Shown: positions 40,075 to 48,548 of the stretch, in pieces
How the letters are laid out: every line of letters starts with the position of its first letter
Position numbering within the stretch: position 1 is the first letter of the stretch
DNA from: Pseudomonadota bacterium
GTDB taxonomy: Bacteria > Pseudomonadota > Alphaproteobacteria > Sphingomonadales > Sphingomonadaceae
DNA: 64,000 nucleotides
Assembly (NCBI GenBank): GCA_023424095.1
Contig: JAFAEG010000027.1
Coordinates: forward strand, 1 to 64,000
Direction: 5' to 3'
Notes under the pieces: generated by a model
What the model was told of the DNA's origin: nothing
Databases searched by the model: none
The model's input: the letters and a program-made list of their open reading frames with translations, nothing else
Made by a program: the position numbers and the translations under genes

Positions 40075-40682
40075 CCGCGCAGCCCGTAATTGAAGCTGAT
40101 GCTGATCCGCTCGCCTTTCGTCTTGCCGGGCACCACCTCGTGCCGAAGCCAGCTTTCCCACAGGAAGACGGTGCCGGCCTCGGGCTCGGCATAGACGAAC
40201 GGCTTGAGCCCCTCCGCCGCGTCGGTCCGGCGCACCGGGGCGGCCATCATCATCGGCAGCCGCGGATCCTCCAGTTTCAGCGCGCCCGAACCGGGCGGCA
40301 CGGCGACGTAGAAGGTGCCGGAAACGACGCTGTGCGGATGGATATGGCCGCTATGGCCGCCGCCGGGCTTGAGGACATTCACCCACAAGCTGTCGAGTTT
40401 CAGCTTCCGCCCGCCGAGGTCGAAGGCGCATTCCTCGGTGAAGGCCGCGACGTGCCGGTTCAGCTGTTTCACCAGCGCCGCCATGTCCGGATCGCGCGAC
40501 GGCAGATCGTTCAGCGAGGCATAGGAGGTGTAGCCCGGATAGCCATGCTCCCTCGACCAGCGCCGCCCCGCGCCGTCATCCTGGGCCAGCGCCAGGCAGC
40601 TGCGCTCCAGCCCGTCCAGCAGGTCCGGCGCGTCGATGCGCGCGTCGTAGAAAGGGGTGGCGAAGAGCGAACGAATGGTCAT
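40071..40682 (-). CDS. Putative 2-oxoglutarate-Fe(II) oxygenase (TIGR02466-type)
   Basis: The 203-residue product has the jelly-roll motif GHIHPHSVVSGTFYVAVPPGSG and a second His in WLRHEVVPGKTKGERISISFN, with Arg in the following segment, as in the TIGR02466 family of 2OG-Fe oxygenases. The exact metal triad could not be checked against a structure. Its stop overlaps the GTG start of the MFS gene, so the two make one coupled unit. The substrate is unknown. Confidence 0.85.
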   Translation of the reverse strand: MTIRSLFATPFYDARIDAPDLLDGLERSCLALAQDDGAGRRWSREHGYPGYTSYASLNDLPSRDPDMAALVKQLNRHVAAFTEECAFDLGGRKLKLDSLWVNVLKPGGGHSGHIHPHSVVSGTFYVAVPPGSGALKLEDPRLPMMMAAPVRRTDAAEGLKPFVYAEPEAGTVFLWESWLRHEVVPGKTKGERISISFNYGLRG

Positions 40683-40797
40683 CCGGCCAGCATAGCCCAG
40701 CGATCCGCGATGTGCGCGCCTTTCCGGCTTGTGCAGTCATCAAATCGCGGTCTAACCTTCGGGCGGGGATAGAATTGTTCGGGGGGAACAAGCGCAT

Positions 40798-41358
40798 ATG
40801 AAACTCGCACGCATGTCGCTTGGCGGCGTGGCGCTCGCGGCCGCTTTGTTCGCGGCCGGACCGGTAGCCGCCCAGGATCAGCCTGGAGCCGCGGCCGAGG
40901 CCGTCGACGGATCAGCCATTCCGATGCCCGAGCTGGCCTTCACGCCAGACGAGGAAATGCAGCGGAATTACTTCAAATATTTCTATTTCCATCGCGCCGA
41001 GACGGATTTCGACACCGCTTACGCCGACATTCGCGAGTGCGACGATTACACCCGCGATCTCGCCGCCCGAGTCGCCTACAACGGCGGCGGCGGCATGGTT
41101 GGCGGACTCTTCGGCTCGGTTCTCGCCAATGCCATCCATGGTTCAGCCGAACGCCGGATGCAGCGCCGCATCATCATGCGCACCTGCATGGGCTTCAAGG
41201 GCTATGCCACCTTCGGCCTGCGCAAGGATTTGTGGGAAGCCTTCAATTTCGACGAAGGCAATAGCAGCCCGCCGGAGGCGCGCCGTCAGGAATTGCTGAT
41301 GATGCAGGCCCGTGTCGCATCGGGGCCGCGGCCCACCATCGGGGAGTTGCCGCAATGA
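40798..41358 (+). CDS. Secreted hypothetical protein, 186 aa
   Basis: A signal peptide (MKLARMSLGGVALAAALFAAGPVAAQ) precedes a mature part with MQRNYFKYFYFHRAETDF, the Cys-containing DIRECDDYTRD, a glycine-rich hinge (NGGGGMVGGLFGSVL) and MRTCMGFKGYATFGLRKDLWEAF. Two Cys may form a disulphide. The ATG of the next gene overlaps this stop, so they are coupled. No family is recognised. Confidence 0.72.
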   Translation: MKLARMSLGGVALAAALFAAGPVAAQDQPGAAAEAVDGSAIPMPELAFTPDEEMQRNYFKYFYFHRAETDFDTAYADIRECDDYTRDLAARVAYNGGGGMVGGLFGSVLANAIHGSAERRMQRRIIMRTCMGFKGYATFGLRKDLWEAFNFDEGNSSPPEARRQELLMMQARVASGPRPTIGELPQ

Positions 41359-42233
41359 AGCTTCGCATGATCTCAACCGCGTTGATGATCGCCGCCGGCC
41401 TTGCCGGCGCCACTGTCGCCCAAGCGCAGAATCGCGAGCGCGATCGCGGCCCGCGGCAATTTGGCGAGAATAATCCCATCGTCCTGCGCTCCGACCGGGC
41501 CTATATTTTCTACCGCACGCCGAGCCGGACGACGTTCCGCTTCCTGCGCGAATCCACGCCCGAGCAAGTCGCCGATCACGCCGCGCGCCGCGCCGAGGCG
41601 TTCAACCGCGCCCGCGAGCGGGCCGAGCGGCGGGTGGCCAATTGGGAGCGCAATCGCGCGACCTGCCGCCCGCGCACCGGGGAATATAGCTGCACCGATC
41701 CGCGCCCCGAAATTCCGACCGAGGCGGCGTTCGAATTCCCGTCGATCTACGAGGGCAATTTCACCGGCAATGAATATCGCCCGCGTCTCCTCAACCAGGA
41801 TGCGTGGAGCGGCTGGCTGATCGCGGTCGAGCCCGGCACCTACGCCCTCTATGGCCAGATTACCGAAACCACGAACGGCCCAGCCGGCGTTTGCTATTGC
41901 ATGGGCAGCGTGCGCTTCGAGGCGCCGGCCGGCCAGATCACCGACATGGGCGAGATCGTCGCCGCGCCGGCCGATCAGCAGGGCAATATCGATCCGCAGA
42001 ACTTCCGCCTTGGCCATTTCGTCACGGTTGCGCCGTGGGACCCGGCCATGCGGTCGCCAGCGCAATTCGCCAATTTGCGGGTCGCCCCGCCGCAGCTTCG
42101 GGCGGCGGACAAGATGGTCAATCATTTCGGCATTCCCATCACCCGGCTCGCTCCGATCGATGGGGTGCTCGGCTATGAGCGGGATCGGGTGATCGATCTT
42201 AGCGCCGCGACGAACGGCGCCGCCGCGCAATAG
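41355..42233 (+). CDS. Secreted hypothetical protein, 292 aa
   Basis: A signal peptide (MKLRMISTALMIAAGLAGATVAQAQ) precedes a domain with IVLRSDRAYIFYRTPSRTTFRFL, a basic helix (AFNRARERAERRVANWERN), YEGNFTGNEYRPRLL and AVEPGTYALYGQITETTNGP, then CYCMGSVRFEAPAGQITDMGEIV. No motif points to an enzyme. ATGA overlap with the gene upstream. It may be an envelope protein. Confidence 0.72.
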   Translation: MKLRMISTALMIAAGLAGATVAQAQNRERDRGPRQFGENNPIVLRSDRAYIFYRTPSRTTFRFLRESTPEQVADHAARRAEAFNRARERAERRVANWERNRATCRPRTGEYSCTDPRPEIPTEAAFEFPSIYEGNFTGNEYRPRLLNQDAWSGWLIAVEPGTYALYGQITETTNGPAGVCYCMGSVRFEAPAGQITDMGEIVAAPADQQGNIDPQNFRLGHFVTVAPWDPAMRSPAQFANLRVAPPQLRAADKMVNHFGIPITRLAPIDGVLGYERDRVIDLSAATNGAAAQ

Positions 42234-42293
42234 GGCGGGAACGCCGTCTTGCGCGCGGCGTTCTTCCGTTCAGCTTGAAGGTGGAGGGTCGCC

Positions 42294-42683
42294 ATGGTCC
42301 GGCTTGCGCTTGCCGTCATTCTGGCCGCTTCCGTCGCCGGCTGCGCGACGGCTGAGGAACCCTACACGTCCAGCGGCTACGATCGCTACAGGCAGTGCTT
42401 CAACGCCCGCAACGTCAACAGCTTCCGCCCGGCCGGTCGCGACGCCGTCGATGTCGAGCTCAGCCGCAATCAGGTCTACCGGCTCAGCCTCGGCGGTGGC
42501 TGCTTCGACGTCGATTGGGCGCAGGCGGTGGCCTTGCGTTCGCGCACCGGCGACGGCTTCATCTGCTCGGCACTCGACGCGGAGCTGATCGTGCCGACGG
42601 TCGGCGGCCGGAACGACCGCTGCCTCGTTACCGACATCCGCCGCCTGACCCGCGCCGAAATCGACGCGCGCCGCCGCAATTAG
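42294..42683 (+). CDS. DUF6491-like lipoprotein
   Basis: The 129-residue product has a lipobox (VAGCATA), then RQCFNARNVNSFRPAG, QVYRLSLGGGCFDVDWAQAVALRS, GFICSALDAEL and DRCLVTDIRRLTRAEIDARR. The run of spaced Cys and the RLTxxE end fit DUF6491, a family of unknown function. It ends 3 bp before the convergent SDR gene. Confidence 0.75.
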   Translation: MVRLALAVILAASVAGCATAEEPYTSSGYDRYRQCFNARNVNSFRPAGRDAVDVELSRNQVYRLSLGGGCFDVDWAQAVALRSRTGDGFICSALDAELIVPTVGGRNDRCLVTDIRRLTRAEIDARRRN

Positions 42684-42686
42684 CGC

Positions 42687-43691
42687 CTAACCGAGCACCG
42701 CCTCCGCCCACGCCGCATAGGGCGTGCGGCCGAGCACGGCGCGTTGCACCTGCGCCGACACCGCATTGATCGCCTCGTGCGGCTTGGGCCCGGGATGGAC
42801 CGGGCGGCGGAGCGGCCGCGACCCCGCCGGCATGGCGATGATCTCGGCGATCGCGCGCGGCACGTCGGCGGGATCGGTGCTGCCGCCAAGCGCGCTGTCG
42901 CGCAGGGTGAACTCCGGATAGCCGGCTTCCAGTTCGTCCGGTGTGCGGTCCAGCAATTCGCGGGTCACGCGGATCCGGTTGGGCCAGACCTGGGTCGGGT
43001 AGCCGCCCGGCTGGATGATCACGACCTCGATGCCGCGCGGCGCGAGTTCGTAGGCGAGTTGCTCGCTCATCGCCTCGACCGCGAACTTCGTGGCCGCATA
43101 CATGCCGCCGAACGGGATCATCATCCGCCCGAGCTGCGAAGAGACGTTGAAGATCACGCCCGAACGACGCGCCCGCATGGCTGGGAGCACGGCGCGGTGC
43201 ATGCGCTGGAAGCCGATCACATTGGTGTCGAACATCGCCTGCGTCGCGGCAATGTCCTGCAATTCGACCGGGCCGGTATAGGGAATGCCGGCATTGTTCA
43301 CGAGCACGTCCAGGGCGCCGCCCGCGATCCGCTCCGCCTCGGCCACGCCGCGCGCGACCTGCTCGTCATCGGTGACGTCGATCTCGACCACGTGCAGGTC
43401 CAGCCGCTCGTCGCGCGCCGCCCGCCGCAGCGTCTCCGCCTCGGGACGCGGCACATTGCGCATGCTGGCGATCACCTTCGCCCCGGCGCGGGCGTAGAGC
43501 AAAGCGCCGACATGGCCGAAGCCGGTCGAACTGCCGGTCACCAGGATCGATTTGCCGCGCAGTGACGGCACGGCTGCCGGTGCGGCGGGGGTCGCGGCGG
43601 TCGGCGTCGTCTGGGCCTGGGCGGCGCCCGCCAGAGTGGCGGTGGCGACGGTCCCGGCCAGCATTTCGCGCCGGGTCAATTTCGGTGTCAT
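42687..43691 (-). CDS. Tat-exported short-chain dehydrogenase/reductase
   Basis: From ATG 43691 the 334-residue protein has a twin-Arg leader (TRREMLAGTVATATLAGAAQA), then the Rossmann motif GSSTGFG, NNAG and the YAATKFA catalytic YxxxK. It therefore acts outside the cytoplasm or is folded before export. The ATG has AAAGG 9 nt upstream, and the open frame to 44414 is not used. It follows the DUF4087 gene on the same strand. The substrate is unknown. Confidence 0.85.
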   Translation of the reverse strand: MTPKLTRREMLAGTVATATLAGAAQAQTTPTAATPAAPAAVPSLRGKSILVTGSSTGFGHVGALLYARAGAKVIASMRNVPRPEAETLRRAARDERLDLHVVEIDVTDDEQVARGVAEAERIAGGALDVLVNNAGIPYTGPVELQDIAATQAMFDTNVIGFQRMHRAVLPAMRARRSGVIFNVSSQLGRMMIPFGGMYAATKFAVEAMSEQLAYELAPRGIEVVIIQPGGYPTQVWPNRIRVTRELLDRTPDELEAGYPEFTLRDSALGGSTDPADVPRAIAEIIAMPAGSRPLRRPVHPGPKPHEAINAVSAQVQRAVLGRTPYAAWAEAVLG

Positions 43692-43702
43692 GGCATCGCC
43701 TT

Positions 43703-44083
43703 TCATTCGCTCGGCTCGCGCAGCCGCCGGTCGCCCCGGCATTGCGCCAGCGGCACCTGCCGCCAGGAGAAGATCCGCGTGATCTGGCTGTTGCGGCGGT
43801 CGGTGCGGACCTGGGCGCAGGCGCAGCCATAGCCGTAACTGCCATTGGGATGGGTCGCGACCCACTGGCGGCGGTTGGCGGAAGGATCGCCGATCCGGTC
43901 CATCCCGCGCGCCTGATAGCCGCCCTGCGCGCCGATCAGCCATTGCCTGTCGCGGTCGGTCAGCCAGTGATTGGCGGGGGTCGGATTGGCATACCAGCCG
44001 CAGCGATTTTCGCTGTTCGGCTGGGCGAAGGCGGCGGTCGCGGACAAAGCGAGAGCGGGCAGGATCAACAAGGCGCGGCGCAT
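43703..44083 (-). CDS. DUF4087-like secreted protein
   Basis: The 126-residue product has a signal peptide (MRRALLILPALALSATAAFAQ) and the sequence NRCGWYANPTPANHWLTDRDRQWLIGAQGGYQARG, CACAQV and PLAQCRGDRRLREPSE. The CGWY-NPTPxN-WLxDRDxxW pattern is that of DUF4087. It reads in the same direction as the SDR and its stop is about 12 bp upstream of the SDR start, so the two form a likely operon. Confidence 0.82.
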   Translation of the reverse strand: MRRALLILPALALSATAAFAQPNSENRCGWYANPTPANHWLTDRDRQWLIGAQGGYQARGMDRIGDPSANRRQWVATHPNGSYGYGCACAQVRTDRRNSQITRIFSWRQVPLAQCRGDRRLREPSE

Positions 44084-44256
44084 CGGCTGTACTCCATGAT
44101 CGAAGGGCCGCGCGGAAGGTAACCGCGCCTCCGAAACGGGACAAGCCGAGGAGATGGTTCGTTACAGAACAAATTTCCGGCAGGTCATGGACGGGGCCGT
44201 GCGCTGTGCTAGTCTCGTCCGTCCAACGACAATGTTGGATCAAGGGGGAATATTTT

Positions 44257-44733
44257 ATGCGCAGCTTGTTGCTGGTGGCCGCCGTCATGAGCGTCACCGC
44301 CTGTAATCGTGGGCCGGCCAATAATAATGCGGCCAATGCCGCGACTCCGGCCGCCCCCGCCAACGCCACCGCGCCGGCGGCCAACGCCGCCGCTCCGGCT
44401 GCTCCGGCCGCCACCGCCGCAGCGGCCTTGCCCGAAGGCTTCCCGTCCAGCGATCAGACCGCGCGCGGCGCCAATTGCGTCGTCTATCTGGGCCTCGCCG
44501 CGCAGGCGGGTGCGACCCCCGGCGGGCATGACGCCCCGATCATGGAGCAGGCCGCTGGGCAGTGGCGCGCCAGCCTGATGATCACCGACGGAATGAGCGA
44601 GCAGGAAGTCACGCAGCTGATCGGCAGCTCGGTCAATCCGCTCATGACCACGCCCGCTGCGCAGCGCGACGCCGCCGCCGCCTGGTGCGTGCAGAATGCG
44701 CCGGAGCCCGATCCGGACGCGGTCGCCAAGTGA
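44257..44733 (+). CDS. Lipoprotein with CNRGPANN leader, 158 aa
   Basis: The lipobox (VTAC) is followed by NRGPANNN and a low-complexity Ala/Pro/Asn linker, then a helical domain with GFPSSDQTARGANCVVYLGLAAQAGATPGG, MLITDGMSEQEVTQLIG-like and AWCVQNAPEPDPDAVAK. Two Cys in the domain may pair. The gene starts at ATG 44257; an upstream in-frame extension is not needed. Its stop overlaps the ATG of the next lipoprotein gene (TGATG). Confidence 0.72.
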   Translation: MRSLLLVAAVMSVTACNRGPANNNAANAATPAAPANATAPAANAAAPAAPAATAAAALPEGFPSSDQTARGANCVVYLGLAAQAGATPGGHDAPIMEQAAGQWRASLMITDGMSEQEVTQLIGSSVNPLMTTPAAQRDAAAAWCVQNAPEPDPDAVAK

Positions 44734-45368
44734 TGCGCCGGGCCCGCGCCGCGACCGCGATCGTCGCCTGCCTCGTGCTTGCCGCGTGCAACCGGGGACC
44801 AGCCAACAACGCTGTCGCGGCCGGGCCCGCCAATCAGTCCGCGCCCGCCAATCAGGCCGCGCCGACGCCCGCGCCCGATGGCCAGCCTACCGCCGATGAC
44901 GCGGTCCGGGCCGGGATCGCCGCGCGCTGGCCCGCCGGTCTGCCCGTCTCGCCGGACGAGGTGCGCGCGATGATCGCCGCCAGCAATGCCAGCGACACGG
45001 TCGTGGCGCTGGTCGGCCAGGCGGAGCGCAGCCGCTGGCAGACCGTCACCCGTGGCATCGCGCTCGGTGAACGGGCATGGATCGCGCTCGCGCCAGCATT
45101 GGCCGAGGGCGTGGACGGGGAAGGGGCGGAGACCTTCTACGCGGCTTTGTCCGAAACCCTGGTCACCAGCCCGGTCGCGGCCGTCCGGCTGATCGGCGTC
45201 GATGGCGCGGAAGGCTATTGCACCGACAATGGCGCGATCAGCGATCCCGCCCAGCGAAGCGCCTGGTTCGCCGCCGCCATCGCCGCGGTGGGGACTGTGT
45301 CCGAACCGGAGCTGCAAGCCGCCAAGAACGCCTGCCTCGCCAGGCTTCGCGCACAAGCGCCGCGCTAG
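44733..45368 (+). CDS. Lipoprotein with CNRGPANN leader, 211 aa
   Basis: Another lipobox (LAAC) followed by NRGPANNAVAAGPANQSAP, the same leader as the gene before it, but a longer C-terminal domain with VRAGIAARWPAGLPVSPDEVRAMIAASNAS, SLVGQAERSRWQTVTRGIALGERAW-like and ALSETLVTSPVAAVRLIGVDGAEGYCTDNGA. The shared leader and the overlap imply a duplication of the anchor with different cargo domains. No function is known. Confidence 0.72.
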   Translation: MRRARAATAIVACLVLAACNRGPANNAVAAGPANQSAPANQAAPTPAPDGQPTADDAVRAGIAARWPAGLPVSPDEVRAMIAASNASDTVVALVGQAERSRWQTVTRGIALGERAWIALAPALAEGVDGEGAETFYAALSETLVTSPVAAVRLIGVDGAEGYCTDNGAISDPAQRSAWFAAAIAAVGTVSEPELQAAKNACLARLRAQAPR

Positions 45369-45468
45369 GCGCATGTGTCGGGCGGGCGGTGTGTCGTCGC
45401 CAAGTCTAGGGGGGATGGTGTGTCAGTCCAGTTGTTACCTTTGTTTTCAGTGACCTTTTTGATAACTT

Positions 45469-45491
45469 GCGACGAGCTTGAGACTCGTCGC
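45469..45491 (+). promoter_or_regulatory. Short hairpin upstream of 45515
   Basis: gcgacgag (45469-45476) and ctcgtcgc (45484-45491) form a perfect 8-bp stem with a seven-base loop, 23 bp upstream of the next ATG. It may be an operator or a leader stem. Confidence 0.35.
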
Positions 45492-45514
45492 GCGACTCCT
45501 GAAAGGGGATTGCC

Positions 45515-46138
45515 ATGTCGTTGATCGCTGCTTTGCTCCTCGCGCTTCTGCAACCGCCTGGGCCGCCGCCGCGGATCAACATCGATGTCGACGTCGGCGT
45601 GTTCGAGCCGGAGGATTTCCCCGAGGTGGTCCGCCTCGAGCGCTATTTGCCCCATGGCGAGATGGTCGCTCGGGTGGAGCGGATGGTCGCCGACGGCCGC
45701 TGCACGCTTGCCGGCGTGACCGCGCGCCGGTTCAACATCGTCGTCCCCTACGCGATCCTGATGGAGCCCGACGGCACGCCCAACAGCGTGGTCGTGCGAG
45801 AATCCGGCTGTGCTGACCTGGAAACCCTGGTCGGGCAGATCATCTTGGCCCAGCTTGAGCGCGGCGATTACGTGCCGAGCCACGCCGAGGGCGAGCAATG
45901 GTATGTCAGCGAAGTGGCCTTCGCGCTTGGCGTCGAGGCCGATGCCGTCGCCATCGCGCGTGATGATGCCGACCGGATGATCTGTCGTGCACCGCGGGCG
46001 GAACTGGGCTCGCGGGTCCGCATGGTCCGCGAATGCCGCACCGCTGCCCAGTGGGTGGCCCATGCCCAGGATCGCGAACAGCTTCGCCGGGACATTGCGA
46101 CCACCGTCAGGTGCGATCCCAGCCCTTGCGTCCAATGA
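45515..46138 (+). CDS. Hypothetical protein with early hydrophobic stretch, 207 aa
   Basis: Starts MSLIAALLLALLQPPGPPPRINI, so possibly a short signal or membrane anchor. The body has MVADGRCTLAGVTARRFNIVVPYAI, VVVRESGCADLETLVGQIILAQLERGDYVP and MVRECRTAAQWVAHAQDREQLRRD. The CRTAAQW word is found in several unnamed sphingomonad proteins. Gene function cannot be inferred. Confidence 0.7.
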   Translation: MSLIAALLLALLQPPGPPPRINIDVDVGVFEPEDFPEVVRLERYLPHGEMVARVERMVADGRCTLAGVTARRFNIVVPYAILMEPDGTPNSVVVRESGCADLETLVGQIILAQLERGDYVPSHAEGEQWYVSEVAFALGVEADAVAIARDDADRMICRAPRAELGSRVRMVRECRTAAQWVAHAQDREQLRRDIATTVRCDPSPCVQ

Positions 46139-46194
46139 GGGCCGCGCGCGGTTAGCGCGGCTCCCTCGAATGAGTTCGGGATGGATTGGAAGCC

Positions 46195-46944
46195 ATGTCG
46201 ATATTCGGCCTCATCGCGTTGAGCTTGCAGGCGGCGCAGCCGCCTGCAACGCCCGCTGACACCCCTGGTCCGGCCGAGGCGCAACGGGAAACCGTGATCG
46301 CTGCGCCGTCGGACGAGGCTGCTCGCAATTCGGTCGTTCCGTCGCGGCTCAGGCGGCGGACGCAGGAAGCCGGCGTCGAGGACTCGACCGCGGCGATGTA
46401 TCTGCGAGAATGGGCCGCCTGCACGGTCCGCAACAATAGGGGCGCGTCGGTCGCTTTGCTGGCGACGCAGCTCAATTCCGCCGCCCAGGGTGAAATCATC
46501 GACCGGCTCACCGGCCGGCGCTTCACCCGGCGGACGGTGTGCGCGCGGTTCCGCAGCATGCGGGTCGACAACCTCGTCCTGCGCGGCGCCATCGCGGAAG
46601 CGCTGCATCGGTGGGAGGAAGCCCGGCGCCGGCCGGCGGGTCCCTTGACCCCGCCCGAGCCGCCTGCCGCCACGGGCCTCGCCACCGGCCTCGCCCGGGC
46701 CGGCTATTGCGTCACCGAGCGGCAGCCCGAGGGCGTCGAGCGGCTCATGGCCACGCGCCTGGGAAGTCGAAATTCCGAAAGCGCGCTCGAAGCCCTGGAA
46801 GACACGGTGAGCGCCTGCCTGCCGAGCGATTTGCGGGCGATGGAATTCCATCCCACCCTGCTGCGCGGCGCGCTCGGCGAGCCTTATTTCCTGAACGGGC
46901 GCGAACAACGCGTCGGGGCGGGCGCGGCTAACCCTGGAGCCTGA
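46195..46944 (+). CDS. Hypothetical protein, 249 aa
   Basis: MSIFGLIALSLQAAQPPAT is a short hydrophobic leader, followed by a linker rich in Pro, Ala and Glu and a domain with AMYLREWAACTVRNNRGASVALLATQLN, RFTRRTVCARFRSMRVDNLVLRGAIAEALHRW and AGYCVTERQPEGVERLM. The start is ATG 46195; a TTG at 46186 would add three residues. The stop overlaps that of convergent pth by 17 bp. Confidence 0.7.
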   Translation: MSIFGLIALSLQAAQPPATPADTPGPAEAQRETVIAAPSDEAARNSVVPSRLRRRTQEAGVEDSTAAMYLREWAACTVRNNRGASVALLATQLNSAAQGEIIDRLTGRRFTRRTVCARFRSMRVDNLVLRGAIAEALHRWEEARRRPAGPLTPPEPPAATGLATGLARAGYCVTERQPEGVERLMATRLGSRNSESALEALEDTVSACLPSDLRAMEFHPTLLRGALGEPYFLNGREQRVGAGAANPGA

Positions 46945-47497
46945 GCGCGACGTCGCTCATGAAGCGGGCATCGTCATTGGCGGACAGCCATTTCGCCTCG
47001 GCCGCAATCGCGCCGAGCATGTCTGCCAGATCGTCCGTCTCCGCCTTGGCATAATTGCCCAGCACATATTTGGTCACCCGGTCCTTGTGGCCGGGATGGC
47101 CGATGCCGATCCGCACCCGGCGGAAATCGGGGCCGATATGGGCGTCCATGGACCTGAGGCCATTGTGACCGGCCGTGCCGCCGCCGGTCTTCACCTTCAC
47201 CTTGAACGGGGCGAGATCGAGCTCGTCGTGAAAGGCCGTGACCCTGTCCGGCTCGAGCTTGAAGAAATCCATCGCCGCGCGCACCGCCCGGCCGCTGTCG
47301 TTCATGAAGGTTGCGGGCTTCAGCAACAGGATGCGCTGCGAGCCGACCCGGCCGGCCTGGGCCCAGCCGTGGAAGGTCTTCTTCGGCGGATCGAAATTGT
47401 GCACTTCGGCGATGGCGTCGATCGCCATGAAGCCGACATTGTGCCGGTGCATCACATATTGCGCGCCCGGATTGCCGAGGCCGACCCAGATTTGCAC
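46928..47497 (-). CDS. pth: Peptidyl-tRNA hydrolase
   Basis: Pth frees tRNA from peptidyl-tRNA that drops off ribosomes. The 189-residue product starts with QIWVGLGNPGAQY and has HNVGFMAIDAIAE, LLLKPATFMNDSGRAV, FHDELDL and GGGTAGHNGLRSM, which include the catalytic His and Asp. Start GTG 47497 is chosen since it is preceded by GGAGGA at seven bases and gives the conserved N terminus; the long open frame upstream to 47638 contains a repeat. rplY is 207 bp upstream. Confidence 0.95.
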   Translation of the reverse strand: MQIWVGLGNPGAQYVMHRHNVGFMAIDAIAEVHNFDPPKKTFHGWAQAGRVGSQRILLLKPATFMNDSGRAVRAAMDFFKLEPDRVTAFHDELDLAPFKVKVKTGGGTAGHNGLRSMDAHIGPDFRRVRIGIGHPGHKDRVTKYVLGNYAKAETDDLADMLGAIAAEAKWLSANDDARFMSDVALRLQG

Positions 47498-47627
47498 CGC
47501 ATCGTCCTCCGCGAAACTGCCTTCTTCGCCCCCTTGGCCAAGCAGGTCGATCGGCTTCGGCCGGAAGAGCGAGCCGAGCCAGGAGAATGGGGAGCGGGAC
47601 ATGATCCCGTCATTGGGAGAAGCGAAG

Positions 47628-47674
47628 CGGCGAAGCAATCCATCCGTGCCTGGGCAGGGAGGATTGCTTCGCCG
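47628..47674. repeat. Inverted repeat between rplY and pth
   Basis: cggcgaagcaatcc (47628-47641) and ggattgcttcgccg (47661-47674) are perfect 14-bp arms. The attgcttcgcc word is a common intergenic repeat in sphingomonads. It is not a terminator by itself because no T-tract follows, though it could end rplY transcripts. Confidence 0.75.
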
Positions 47675-47703
47675 TCATCTCGCGACAATCACGCGCGAAG
47701 GGC

Positions 47704-48345
47704 TCAGCCCTCGGACGGAGCCTCGGCTTCGCCTTCGCCCTCGGCGCCAGCCTCGGCGGCGGCCGATTCACGCACCACCGTCGGCGGGGCGATCGTGGCG
47801 ATGGTGAAGTCGCGGTCGGTGATCGCGGATTCGCTGCCCTTGGGCAGCTTGACCGCGCTGATGTGGATCGAATCGCCGATCTCGGTGCCCGACAGGTCGA
47901 TCACGATGTCGTCCGGAATCTCGGCCGCGTCGCAGACCAGTTCCAGATCGTGGCGAACGATGTTGAGCACGCCGCCGCGCTTCAGGCCCGGCGACTTCTC
48001 TTCATTGTCGAAGCGCACGGGAACGCTGACGTTCACCTTGCTGTGCTCGCCAATGCGCAGGAAATCGACATGCATCGGCCGGTCGGTGACCGGGTGGAAC
48101 TGCACGTCCTTCGGCAGGGTCCGAATGGCCTTGCCGCCGGGAACGTCGATCATCACGACCGAGTTCATGAAGTGGCCGGTCTTCAACTGGCGAACCAGGA
48201 TCTTCTCTTCGAGATGGATCGAGGTGGGCTCTTCATTGGCGCCGTAAATGACGGCGGGGACGCGGCCTTCGCGGCGCAGGTAACGGGAGGCTCCCTTGCC
48301 AGCCCGATCGCGCGCCTCGGCCGACAGCGTAAGCTGCTCGCTCAT
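47704..48345 (-). CDS. rplY: 50S ribosomal protein L25 (CTC form)
   Basis: bL25 binds 5S rRNA. The 213-residue protein is the long CTC type: [34 protein letters not shown] in the 5S-binding domain, [15 protein letters not shown], and a beta-domain with [25 protein letters not shown]. The C terminus is Ala/Glu-rich. ATG 48345 has GGAGA at good distance; an ATG at 48351 is less likely. Confidence 0.95.
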   Translation of the reverse strand: MSEQLTLSAEARDRAGKGASRYLRREGRVPAVIYGANEEPTSIHLEEKILVRQLKTGHFMNSVVMIDVPGGKAIRTLPKDVQFHPVTDRPMHVDFLRIGEHSKVNVSVPVRFDNEEKSPGLKRGGVLNIVRHDLELVCDAAEIPDDIVIDLSGTEIGDSIHISAVKLPKGSESAITDRDFTIATIAPPTVVRESAAAEAGAEGEGEAEAPSEG

Positions 48346-48455
48346 ATGCATGTCTCCAAAACTTGGGGTTTCATAACCCGCTCACGCCTCCAGGGATGAC
48401 CATGAACGGGAAGGGCGCGCCTATAGGCGAGCGGCGCGCACAAAGCAACTATCGC

Positions 48456-48534
48456 CCCTCTCCCTGCCAGGGAGAGGGTGCCGAGCGTGAGCGGGGCGGG
48501 TGAGGGTCATTCCTTTTCTGAAAGACCCTCACCC
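48456..48534. repeat. Two intergenic hairpins between rplY and the TraB locus
   Basis: ccctctccct-gcc-agggagaggg (48456-48478, perfect 10-bp stem) and gggtgagggtc/gaccctcaccc (48498-48508 with 48524-48534, perfect 11-bp stem, 15-base loop). The first has the same design as the translated palindrome in glyS at 55832. Possible terminators of TraB1 or rplY leader. Confidence 0.8.
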
Positions 48535-48548
48535 TTCCACCGCCACCG

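Noticed and set aside
47498..47638. An N-terminal extension of pth
   Set aside because: The stretch contains an intergenic repeat, and the GTG at 47497 has a near-perfect ribosome site.
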